Origin: Haloarcula rubra
Lineage (GTDB): Archaea > Halobacteriota > Halobacteria > Halobacteriales > Haloarculaceae
DNA length: 64,000 nt
Assembly (NCBI RefSeq): GCF_019599465.1
Contig: NZ_RKLR01000013.1
Location: 21,385-85,384 of the forward strand
Direction: 5' to 3'
Below, piece by piece: positions 44,234 through 51,869 of the stretch (positions are counted from its first letter, which is position 1; the number at the start of each line of letters is the position of its first letter). Below the pieces are notes generated by a model. The model did no database searches and had not been told where the DNA came from. It saw nothing but the letters and a program-made list of their open reading frames with translations. The position numbers and the translations under genes are program-made.

Positions 44234-44407
44234 ATCGAAATATGCCAGTCGGCAATCTACACGGTCGGCGTCCCGAGTCGTATCAATGTCTGCAACCGGA
44301 GGAACATTTTAGTCGACGTCGTGCTTCGGGCGATGGACCTAGTGCCTGACAAGCGCTACGACAGCGCGACGATGCTACGTCAGGACCTCGCCGAGAGACT
44401 ACAGTAG
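44234..44407 (+). pseudogene. Remnant of a Ser/Thr protein kinase C-lobe
   Basis: Plus-strand frame from a stop at 44231 to TAG at 44405. The second half reads ILVDVVLRAMDLVPDKRYDS followed by ATMLRQDLAERLQ. This matches subdomain XI of Hanks-type kinases, where 'vv.rAm..dP..Ry.sa..lr.dL' closes the catalytic domain. Everything upstream is missing, so it is at most the tail of a lost kinase gene. Assignment rests on pattern alone. Confidence 0.4.
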
Positions 44408-44488
44408 CGATGGCCGGCTCGTCGCACCCAAACTACCTACGGGTCGAGTGAGTAGGGCGGGACACGCTGATTGAGTGAGTCTACAAGC

Positions 44489-45340
44489 ATGAAACAGTAC
44501 CCGTCGATTCCACACGCCGAAAACGCGCCGGCCGGACTCTTCGAATCAGGCCACCTGTGGCTGCTGGAGAAAGTCGACGGGGCGCTCCTTCGCTTCCAGT
44601 TGCAGGACTCGGGCCTCGTTCGGTTCGGCGACCGGGACCGGGTCTACGACGACCCCGATACCGTCCCCGACCCGTACCAGCACGCCGTCCGCCACGTCCG
44701 AGAGCACCTCGACCGGGAGGCGCTTCGGACCGCCGTCGACGACGTCGAGGACGTCGTCTTCTTCGGCGAGGCGACACACCGCCACACGATCGCCTACGAC
44801 TGGGCGCAGACGCCGTCGTTTCTCGGCTTCGACGTCTGGTCGGACAGCCGCGAAGCCTTCCGCCCACCGGACGCCGCCGAGCAGATATTCGACCGCCTCG
44901 GCCTCCAGCCCGTGAACGCCTTCGAGCGGGAACAGCAGGCGCAGTATTTCGACCCCGATTCGTACACGTTCCCCGAATCAGCGTGGTACGATGGGCCGCC
45001 AGAAGGTGTCGTCATTCGAAACAAGCGCGGCCAGCGAGCGATACTGCCAAATCCCGACGTCCGGGAGGCTGACGGACCGGACCCAGTCGACGCACCGGAA
45101 TCCGAATTGGCAGAGCGATACGCGACGACGCGTCGGTTCGAGCGGGTCGTCGACGAACTCGAAGCCAGTAGCCGACCGGTGACGTTCGACGCACTCTACG
45201 ACCGCGTGCTGAAGACCATCGTTCGGGAAGCGTACGGCCGCCTCTACCATGCACGGAGCGACGTCGACATGGGCGATTTTCGATCCGAGGTTGCCGCACT
45301 GACGCGGGCGTTTCTCGACGACCGAGTTGCTGACCGCTAA
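44489..45340 (+). CDS. RNA ligase family protein (Rnl2-like nucleotidyltransferase)
   Basis: 283 aa. Covalent nucleotidyl transferase motifs: motif I EKVDGALLRF with the adenylated Lys at residue 28, motif III VVFFGEATHRHT, motif IIIa-like SFLGFDVWS, motif IV PPEGVVIRNK, and downstream Lys/Arg residues. Length fits Rnl2/T4-ligase-2-type RNA ligases, which seal 3'-OH/5'-P ends in duplex RNA. A C-terminal helical domain (RRFERVVDELEASSRPVTFD) follows. ATG 44489 gives MKQYPSIPHAENAPAG; TTG or GTG starts a few codons upstream are possible. It stands alone next to remnants. Confidence 0.85.
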   Translation: MKQYPSIPHAENAPAGLFESGHLWLLEKVDGALLRFQLQDSGLVRFGDRDRVYDDPDTVPDPYQHAVRHVREHLDREALRTAVDDVEDVVFFGEATHRHTIAYDWAQTPSFLGFDVWSDSREAFRPPDAAEQIFDRLGLQPVNAFEREQQAQYFDPDSYTFPESAWYDGPPEGVVIRNKRGQRAILPNPDVREADGPDPVDAPESELAERYATTRRFERVVDELEASSRPVTFDALYDRVLKTIVREAYGRLYHARSDVDMGDFRSEVAALTRAFLDDRVADR

Positions 45341-45774
45341 CACGACGTTCCTGTGCGTATCGGAGCGGCCCGAATCCCGATGCAGTTATTCGGAGATTGC
45401 GTAGCCACAGAAACAGCCTCGGTCACGGTGTCCCAAGGATTATCTTGGTTCCCCCAGCGGTGCACAAACACTCTCTGTTCCGCGAAGGATAGGCCCGTCT
45501 TGCCGTCGAGAAGCCTTCAGACCGTCGGTGGCGGGACACTGACATCGACGCCGCACTGCCACCTGCTCGCCTCGCGTTCCTGCTTCCCTCCACAGCAGTC
45601 AGTTTTCGCTCAGACAGTTCTCCCAAACCGGGCTCGTACCAAGGTTGAGCCAACGAAACACCGGGAAGCGTGACTTTGGAGTGCTTCGGACGATAGCGGG
45701 GCTCTCTGCAGTGTGTTCGCATCAGTGTCAGGTGAATCCGAGCGTTCTTTTCTCCCCAACCCCAGGCCACAGCT
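45341..45774. other. Intergenic region with structured minus-strand frame
   Basis: About 430 bases between same-strand genes. The minus strand holds a 115-codon frame (45423-45770) and a hairpin at 45433-45448; see the separate entry. The 45700-45774 part may hold the promoter of the next gene (CGTTCTTTTCTCC). Confidence 0.4.
45423..45770 (-). other. Possible IS200/IS605-type (tnpB) 3'-end remnant
   Basis: A minus-strand open frame of 115 codons whose second half (SERKLTAVEGSRNARRAGGS, then GFSTARRAYPSRNREC, ending GTKIILGTP) looks like the 3' tails of haloarchaeal IS1341/TnpB genes, where coding sequence doubles as guide-RNA scaffold. Its end carries a hairpin CCAAG-GATTAT-CTTGG (45433-45448), as expected near IS605 right ends. 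No TnpB catalytic or zinc-finger region is present, so only a terminal fragment would remain. The match is from memory of patterns and not verified. Confidence 0.3.
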
Positions 45775-46347
45775 ATGTGGCCATGGGGACACGCCGCCGT
45801 CGGCTATCTACTCTGTACGCTCTGGCTGCGGGCACGCTATGGTCATCGGCCGACGGCCGGCGTCGTGCTGCCACTCGCCGTCGGCACCCAGTTTCCGGAT
45901 CTCGTCGATAAACCGCTCGGCTGGACGCTCGGCGTGCTGCCATCCGGTCGTGCTGGTGCTCACTCGTTACTAATCGCCCTCCCACTGCTTGTCGTGCTCT
46001 GGTGGCATCTCGATAGCCGCCATGGTCGCACAGCGGTGGCCGGCTTCGCACTCGGCTATCTCTCACATCTCGCTGGTGATGGGATCTATGCCGTCTTCGA
46101 CGGTGAAGTGCTCTATCTGGGATATCTCCTCTGGCCCGTGACGCCACTCCCACCATACGAAGAGTCGGCTGGGATTCTCGCGCACTTCGCAGCAGCGGAA
46201 GTTACGCCACACCTCCTTCTCGAGGTTGGCCTGTTCGTCGTCGCCACAGCACTCTGGCTGGTCGATGGCGCCCCGGGGCTTCGCGTATTGGGACAATGGT
46301 GTATGCGACAGGCCAACGCCGCGGCGTCGACGCTTGCTGGTCGATAA
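45775..46347 (+). CDS. YdjM/DUF457-like membrane metal-dependent hydrolase
   Basis: 190 aa with four to five helices. Begins MWPWGHAAVGYLLCTLWL (conserved His in helix 1), GTQFPDLVDKPLGWTLG (conserved FPD motif) and GRAGAHSLLIALPLLV (HS motif), all typical of the YdjM/DUF457 family. A later GYLSHLAGDGIYAVFDGEV adds the H..D element. Function unknown; 81 nt upstream of the aglF-like gene, similar to the pairing of its relative at 32888 with sugar genes. Confidence 0.82.
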   Translation: MWPWGHAAVGYLLCTLWLRARYGHRPTAGVVLPLAVGTQFPDLVDKPLGWTLGVLPSGRAGAHSLLIALPLLVVLWWHLDSRHGRTAVAGFALGYLSHLAGDGIYAVFDGEVLYLGYLLWPVTPLPPYEESAGILAHFAAAEVTPHLLLEVGLFVVATALWLVDGAPGLRVLGQWCMRQANAAASTLAGR

Positions 46348-46428
46348 GTATCTGTACGGGACTGAAAGACCGACGCCGTGCCCGCCGCTTCGACAAGAGT
46401 TTTATCGCTGCTCTGACCACAGAAATGT

Positions 46429-47184
46429 ATGAAGGCTGTCGTACTCGCCGCCGGTGAAGGGACCCGCCTTCGTCCCCTCACCGAGGACAAACCGAAGGGC
46501 ATGGTCGAGGTCGCGGGCAAGCCCATCCTCACGCACTGTTTCGAGCAACTCATCGACCTCGGCGCCGACGAACTGCTTGTCGTCGTCGGGTACAAGAAAC
46601 AGGCCATCATCAACCACTACGAGGACGAGTTCGAGGGCGTCCCGATCACGTACACCCACCAGCGCGAGCAGAAAGGACTCGCCCACGCGCTGCTTACCGT
46701 CGAAGAGCACGTTGAGGACGACTTCATGCTGATGCTGGGGGACAACATCTTCGAGGCGAACCTCAGCGACGTCGTCAACCGACAGCAGGAGGACCGTGCC
46801 GACGCCGCCTTCCTCGTCGAGGAGGTCCCCTGGGAGGAAGCCAGCCGGTACGGCGTCTGTGACACCAACAAGTACGGCGAAATCACGGAGGTTATCGAAA
46901 AGCCAGAGGACCCACCATCCAATCTCGTGATGACTGGCTTCTACACCTTCACGCCGGCCATCTTCCACGCCTGCCATCTCGTCCAGCCCTCTGGTCGCGA
47001 CGAGTACGAGATCAGCGACGCAATCGACCTGCTGTTGCACTCGGGCCGGACGATCGACGCCATCCGCATGGACGGCTGGCGAAACGACATCGGATATCCC
47101 GAGGACCGCGACGAAGCCGAAGAGCGTCTCCAGGGTGAAGTCGACCCAGAACTCGCCGCCGAGAACATCGCGGCGAGCGAGTAG
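46429..47184 (+). CDS. aglF: Glucose-1-phosphate nucleotidyltransferase (AglF-like)
   Basis: 251 aa. Makes a nucleotide-activated glucose (UTP + glucose-1-P for AglF). Nucleotide-binding LAAGEGTRLRPLTEDKPKGM at residues 6-25, metal-binding LMLGDNIFEANL around 105, substrate-binding VIEKPEDPPSNLVMTGFY, and late DGWRNDIGYPEDRDEAEERL. Length equals that of haloarchaeal AglF. Supplies UDP-glucose for the epimerase/dehydrogenase steps of N-glycan synthesis. TATA-like AGTTTTATCGC lies about 30 nt upstream. Confidence 0.88.
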   Translation: MKAVVLAAGEGTRLRPLTEDKPKGMVEVAGKPILTHCFEQLIDLGADELLVVVGYKKQAIINHYEDEFEGVPITYTHQREQKGLAHALLTVEEHVEDDFMLMLGDNIFEANLSDVVNRQQEDRADAAFLVEEVPWEEASRYGVCDTNKYGEITEVIEKPEDPPSNLVMTGFYTFTPAIFHACHLVQPSGRDEYEISDAIDLLLHSGRTIDAIRMDGWRNDIGYPEDRDEAEERLQGEVDPELAAENIAASE

Positions 47185-47207
47185 CCGGAAGCCGGCCGAC
47201 AGACAGC

Positions 47208-48005
47208 ATGTCGATTGAAGAGGCACAGATCCGCGAGCGATGTACGGAGGCGATGTTCGAGCGTGGCCAGAACTACCGTACAGAGGGGCGGATCGGACGC
47301 CTGACTCGGTTCGGAGATGTGATCACCGCCGACGTACAGGGTTCGCAGTCTTACGACGTGACCGTCGACCTGGCCACGACACCGTTCGAGGCAACCTGTA
47401 CGTGTCCGTACGATGGCCCCGGCATCTGCAAACACGTCGTCGCCGTTCTGTTGGACGTCGCTGAGCAGCCACCGGACGACGAACGTGAGCAGATCGAACG
47501 CCTGTTGCAGGACACCGACCCGGATGCACTCCGGTCGTTCCTCCTCGACGAACTCGCTCGGAATCCCGAACTGCGCGACCGGCTCCGCGCACGATTGGGC
47601 GATGAGCATCGTTCGGTCGACGACTACCGAGCCGACGTCGACCAGCTGTTCGACGATTACACAGTCGAGTATCCGGTCGTCACGGAAGCCATCGACTTCT
47701 CGCACTTCCTTGAGCAGGCCGAGCAGTACCGGTCACGCGGTCGCTATCGCGAGGCCGCGATCATCTATCGCGCCCTTGCAGAGGGAATCGAAGCCAACGA
47801 GAATCTGATCGACGCTGCCTACGACCACTACGCCAAAACCTTCCAGACCGCACTGGACGGCTACGTCGAGTGCGTACAAGCATCTGATTTAGGTGATGAC
47901 GAACGGCAGGAGGCGATTGCAGCCCTGTCCGAACGGGCCGGTGACGCAATCGGACCGTACGCTGAGCGGTATCGGGAGGCCGTCGAGACGCTCGACAGCA
48001 GCTGA
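47208..48005 (+). CDS. SWIM zinc finger protein
   Basis: 265 aa. SWIM domain CTCPYDGPGICKHVVAV (C-x-C-x8-C-x-H) at about 65-81, preceded by the usual strand pattern AMFERGQNYRTEGRI ... ADVQGSQSYDVTVDL. The C-terminal about 150 residues are helical with TPR-like features (FSHFLEQAEQYRSRGRYREA followed by AIIYRAL). SWIM proteins bind DNA or proteins; role here unknown. Lies 23 nt after aglF, so probably cotranscribed. Confidence 0.85.
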   Translation: MSIEEAQIRERCTEAMFERGQNYRTEGRIGRLTRFGDVITADVQGSQSYDVTVDLATTPFEATCTCPYDGPGICKHVVAVLLDVAEQPPDDEREQIERLLQDTDPDALRSFLLDELARNPELRDRLRARLGDEHRSVDDYRADVDQLFDDYTVEYPVVTEAIDFSHFLEQAEQYRSRGRYREAAIIYRALAEGIEANENLIDAAYDHYAKTFQTALDGYVECVQASDLGDDERQEAIAALSERAGDAIGPYAERYREAVETLDSS

Positions 48006-48006
48006 G

Positions 48007-48924
48007 TCAGTTATACGGCTCGCAGACCCGCTGAATCCCCTCTTCGAAGGAGATCTGTGGTTCCCACCCAGTGGTGGCGTGCATCTTCCCGTAGTCGCCA
48101 CAGGTGTCGTGGACGTACACGTCGTCGGGGATGGGGTTCTCGACGAACTCCGGATCGATGTCGGTCCCGAGTTCGTCGTTGAGCATGTCGACGACGGTGA
48201 GGAAATCGTAGGCCTCGCCGGTCCCGAGGTTGTAGATGCCGTGCAGTTCGTGGTCGGCCGCCTGTTCGAGCCCGCGGACGATGTCCTCGACGTGGGTGAA
48301 GTCCCGCGTCTGCGTGCCGTCGCCGTACAGCACCGGCGCCTCGCCGGTGGCCATGTCGTCGGCGAACTGCGCGATGACGTTCGCGTACTCGCCTTTGTGT
48401 TCCTCGGCGCCGCCGTAGCCCTGATACACGGAGAAGAAGCGCATCCCGGCCAGCGAAATGTCGTAGTGGTTGTGGAAGTACTCGGCGTAGGTTTCACGGG
48501 CCATCTTCGACGCCTCGTACCCCGTGTTGACGGTCACGTCCATGTCCTCAGGCGAGGGCTCGGTCTGGCTGCCGTAGATCGAGGAGGTCGAGGCGTAGAC
48601 GATCGTATCACACCCGTCGTCGCGGGCCTGTTCGACCGTGTTGACGAACCCTTCGACGTTGACCCGAGCGCCGTGGGTCGGGTTGTCCTCGTGCATCGCA
48701 TACGACGACAGCGCCGCGAGATGAAAGACGACGTCGACGTCCGTCGGCAGGTCGTCCTCGACGACGCTCCGCTCGACGTACTCGACCGCGTCGTCGACGT
48801 TCTCGGGCGTGCCGAGATAGCCGTCGTCGACGACGATCACGTCGTTGTCGACAGCGAGCGTATTCGCGAGATTCGAGCCGATGAAGCCGCCACCACCAGT
48901 AACCAGCACGCGTTGTCCGTCCAT
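48007..48924 (-). CDS. NAD-dependent epimerase (GalE-like extended SDR)
   Basis: 305 aa. NAD motif VLVTGGGGFIGSNLA, VVFHLAALSSYA, Ser in YASTSSIYGSQTEPSP, catalytic YEASK (about 146-150), and TRDFTHVEDIVRGLEQA with late GWEPQISFEEGI. Resembles haloarchaeal UDP-glucose 4-epimerases and the AglE/Agl12 dehydratase group; exact reaction uncertain. Convergent with the SWIM gene, leaving 1 nt between stops. Confidence 0.87.
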   Translation of the reverse strand: MDGQRVLVTGGGGFIGSNLANTLAVDNDVIVVDDGYLGTPENVDDAVEYVERSVVEDDLPTDVDVVFHLAALSSYAMHEDNPTHGARVNVEGFVNTVEQARDDGCDTIVYASTSSIYGSQTEPSPEDMDVTVNTGYEASKMARETYAEYFHNHYDISLAGMRFFSVYQGYGGAEEHKGEYANVIAQFADDMATGEAPVLYGDGTQTRDFTHVEDIVRGLEQAADHELHGIYNLGTGEAYDFLTVVDMLNDELGTDIDPEFVENPIPDDVYVHDTCGDYGKMHATTGWEPQISFEEGIQRVCEPYN

Positions 48925-49988
48925 ACGCAACGGAAACTGTCGACATGGCAAAATCGTGTTGGTTGGCTCCGGGATTTGGCCACACGTGGGTTTTTGCAAT
49001 CAATCCAGACCCTCGACGACACTCGGATATATCGATATCACAACGATTTCGATTATCTCGAATACCCATAGACCGGTTCGGCGCCCGCCTATTGACCTGT
49101 CCTATTAGAGTATTACCACAGTCTCGGAGTGGATGGCCGTCGACAGTTAGTCATGCTGTCTGAGAACGGACCCCGGAGCCGTTTGTGATCGGTAGATTGA
49201 CTGACTCTGTCAGATGTATCCAGGGTCCATCGTATCTCTCGCGTTGACGACACAAAAGTGCTTGTCTACTCAGGGGACACAACGTCAGGCTTCGGCAATC
49301 CTCCAATATGATAGTGCCCGATATCAGCAACGTCGTCACGGAAATCGTCATCTCACGGGCACCGTGAGCTTTCGCCTTGCAATTCTGTACCCGTATCGAC
49401 TGTCATCAGTTTACTACCGTAGCGCCATCTCACTTGATTCAACAGCGGTACAGTGAGATTATCCTAGCTGTGAACGGTGGGATTCTCTCGCTGAATCAAG
49501 ATGGCGAGATAAGGTGACGATATCCCGGTTATAGTATAAGCTGGTTAACTATTCCATAGCCCCGCATAGTCCCGTTCTACGGGGAGTCAACGTGTCTAAA
49601 AACGGTACGCTGGATTCGAACGGCCGACAGTCACAGATGAGACGATGCCGACGTAGGAGCGCCGAGGATTGCTTCGCTGTTCTGTGGCAGCAGGTCGCTC
49701 AACACGAAGGAGGCCAATCGACGGCCTTTCACACAGCAGCTACTGCGGGTAGGTTCCTCGGGCGACACTTCGCTCGGCACGCGTGCCCCGAGGCGGTCAC
49801 TGAGATCCATCAGTGCTTCCAGCCGGCCGGTTGGCTCCGCGTGCAGTGCCGTGTTGACTCGCCAGTCGGGACACGTCTCTCCTATGACCCGTTGCAGCGA
49901 GACGTCGGTGCAACTCCGGCGGCGGGTCTTCGCGATCAGTGCCCTGCTGGGTCGCGACTGGCCGGGGAGCTCCCCAGCGTTTGAATCC
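48925..49988. other. Long non-coding stretch with possible mobile-element remnants
   Basis: About 1,060 bases. 48925-49600 is AT-richer with no plausible gene. Around 49425-49520 there are imperfect inverted copies (ATCTCACTTGATTCAAC ... GCTGAATCAAGATGGCGAGAT). A CCCCG/CGGGG hairpin lies at about 49560-49582. 49630-49985 is GC-richer and carries long open frames on both strands with no recognised family; minus-strand 49631-50044 ends SEAILGAPTSASSHL and may be an eroded element. Confidence 0.4.
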
Positions 49989-51206
49989 ATGACACCACAA
50001 TCGACCACTGACATCGACGATCTCGACATAGCAATCGCGCACAAACATGCTCCACAATGGGGCGGTGCCGAGCACGTCGCTACCGAACTCGCCCGAACGT
50101 TCGATGCACCCGTCTACACCGGACTGGTCGGTCCCGATGTAACGCTACCGAGCGACGTGGACTGGCACACGCTCGTCACCGGACGTCTCGCCGACTGGTG
50201 GAGTACGAAAAGTACGCTCGCCGAAGCCACGCGAGACTTCGCCTATCAGGTTATCTGGGATCACGTTCCCGAATTGGGCAACTACGACGTCGTCATTGTC
50301 TCGGGTAACAGTCCATCGTGGAACGTGCCGCCGGATACGCAGACGACTATCAAGTACGTCCACTCGACACCACGGACAGCGTACGACCGGTATGTAGACA
50401 AGGGCGAGTCGTTGTTCGTGAAGTGCTATGCGAAGGCAACGCGGGTACTGACCCAGCCGACGCTCGCGTTCCCTGATCGCTACGTCTGTAACAGCGACCT
50501 GGTCGCCCGCCGGTGTGTCAAGTACTGGGACCGAGGTTCAGCCAATCTCGAGGTGGTCTACCCACCGACAGATGTCACACAATACGGACCAGAGCACGCT
50601 GTTGGAGGCAGCGACTACTACCTCACGTATTCACGCCTCGTCGATGCCAAGCACGTCGACGAGATCATCGCAGCGTTTGCCGGTCTCGATGAACGGCTGG
50701 TCGTCGGCGGTGACGGACCACAGCGCACGGCACTCGAACGGCAGGCCGCTGAACACGACAATATCGAGATCATCGGCTACATGGACGAAGCGGCGAAACG
50801 GCGTCGACTCGCAGAGGCCGAGGCAGTCATTATGAACGCTGCAAACGAGGACTTTGGGCTCGTCCCGGTGGAGGCCTTTGCCTCCGGGACACCCGTCCTT
50901 GGCGTCGCGGAAGGATTCACGCCCCATCTCATCAAAGACGGCAAGAACGGGTACGTATACCAGCGCAGTATCGATGCACTTCGGGCGGCCGTCCGGACTC
51001 ATGCGAGCACGGGCGTCACGTGGCAACCAGAAACGATACAGCGGTATACCCAGCAGTTCAGTCGGTCCCGCTTCCAGAGCGAGATGCGACGAATCGTCCG
51101 GGAAGCACATGCAGCAACGCGGATTAGCGGGCCAGACAGCGTTCCCAGGGAACCAGTGAGCGACGAGGCTGCGACGACGCTACCGGATGGTGGTCAGGAT
51201 GCATGA
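49989..51206 (+). CDS. Glycosyltransferase family 4 (GT-B)
   Basis: 405 aa. Retaining GT-B enzyme transferring a sugar from a nucleotide donor. N-terminal AIAHKHAPQWGGAEHVATEL (WGGAE acceptor-side motif), C-terminal donor domain with YYLTYSRLVDAKHVDEIIAA, LVVGGDGPQRTALE, IIGYMDEAAKRRRLAEAE and the E-x7-E motif EDFGLVPVEAFASGTPVLGV. ATG 49989. Overlaps the following methyltransferase start by up to 20 nt. Probably adds a sugar in surface glycan assembly. Confidence 0.9.
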   Translation: MTPQSTTDIDDLDIAIAHKHAPQWGGAEHVATELARTFDAPVYTGLVGPDVTLPSDVDWHTLVTGRLADWWSTKSTLAEATRDFAYQVIWDHVPELGNYDVVIVSGNSPSWNVPPDTQTTIKYVHSTPRTAYDRYVDKGESLFVKCYAKATRVLTQPTLAFPDRYVCNSDLVARRCVKYWDRGSANLEVVYPPTDVTQYGPEHAVGGSDYYLTYSRLVDAKHVDEIIAAFAGLDERLVVGGDGPQRTALERQAAEHDNIEIIGYMDEAAKRRRLAEAEAVIMNAANEDFGLVPVEAFASGTPVLGVAEGFTPHLIKDGKNGYVYQRSIDALRAAVRTHASTGVTWQPETIQRYTQQFSRSRFQSEMRRIVREAHAATRISGPDSVPREPVSDEAATTLPDGGQDA

Positions 51207-51720
51207 TTGTTCGGTTGAGCGGCAACTGCCGGCGACGGAAGTGCCATCGCGTCTGAATCTCGGATGTGGTGAGGATTATCGCGAGCAATGGCACAATGTC
51301 GACATCCGCTCGGCTGTCGATCCCGATGAAGAGGTGAATCTGAACGTCTATCCCTGGCCGTGGGACGACGATACGTTCCAGCTGGTACTCGCACGGCACG
51401 TCATTGAGCATCTCGACGATCAATACCGGGCACTCGATGAACTGGCGCGTATTACTGCTGCTAATGGGCAGATCCGTATTCGCTGCCCGCACTGGAACAG
51501 TGCGTCACAGGCAATCGATCCCACGCACACGACCCCAGTCGATCCTCGAACGCTGAGGCATGCACTGGCACCTGACTGGAATGTCGAGGACGTCCAGTAT
51601 ACGCGAGTTCGCATCGGCCGACTGTTACCCGAGCGGATCGCAGTCTGGATAGCCGATATGGTCGGCCACGTCGTCACCGAGTGGGAAGCAACGATTCGCT
51701 TGCCAAAAGAAACAGTATGA
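51187..51720 (+). CDS. SAM-dependent methyltransferase
   Basis: 177 aa (173 aa if ATG 51199 is used, which overlaps the upstream stop less). Motif I LNLGCGEDYREQWHNVDI at about 23-40, acidic post-I in NVDIRSAVDPDEEVNLNV, and LARHVIEHLDDQYRALDELA typical of sugar or natural-product methyltransferases. Cotranscribed with the glycosyltransferase, so methylation of the glycan is plausible. Confidence 0.85.
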   Translation: MVVRMHDCSVERQLPATEVPSRLNLGCGEDYREQWHNVDIRSAVDPDEEVNLNVYPWPWDDDTFQLVLARHVIEHLDDQYRALDELARITAANGQIRIRCPHWNSASQAIDPTHTTPVDPRTLRHALAPDWNVEDVQYTRVRIGRLLPERIAVWIADMVGHVVTEWEATIRLPKETV

Positions 51721-51863
51721 GTCGAACAACCGATAGCGGCTACCAGCAAGACAGCAGTGTCGCAACTCCGACTCTCGATGCGCACGCCAGGAGAACGGAG
51801 ATAGACGGTTCGTCCCAGGTTCGATTGGCAGTCGAGACGAGGGTGTCAGCGCGAGGAGTGTGA
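51717..51863 (+). CDS. Possible small protein (48 aa)
   Basis: ATG overlaps the methyltransferase TGA (ATGA) and the frame ends 6 nt before the next gene. Polar, Ser/Thr/Arg content, no domain. Coupled position supports translation, but composition is only moderately haloarchaeal. Confidence 0.3.
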   Translation: MSRTTDSGYQQDSSVATPTLDAHARRTEIDGSSQVRLAVETRVSARGV

Positions 51864-51869
51864 TGTTAG

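Larger units (their letters stand above)
43678..44488. other. Long low-coding region with probable remnants
   Basis: About 800 bases. It contains a possible 59-codon acidic frame on the minus strand (43885-44064) and a peptide on the plus strand resembling the end of a Ser/Thr kinase domain (44234-44407). Otherwise no gene is seen. This marks the left edge of the AT-richer, gene-sparse right part of the window. Confidence 0.45.

Noticed and set aside
49610..49640. tRNA T-arm-like sequence (GTTCGAATCC on the minus strand)
   Set aside because: The flanking stem bases do not pair and no acceptor or anticodon arm can be formed.
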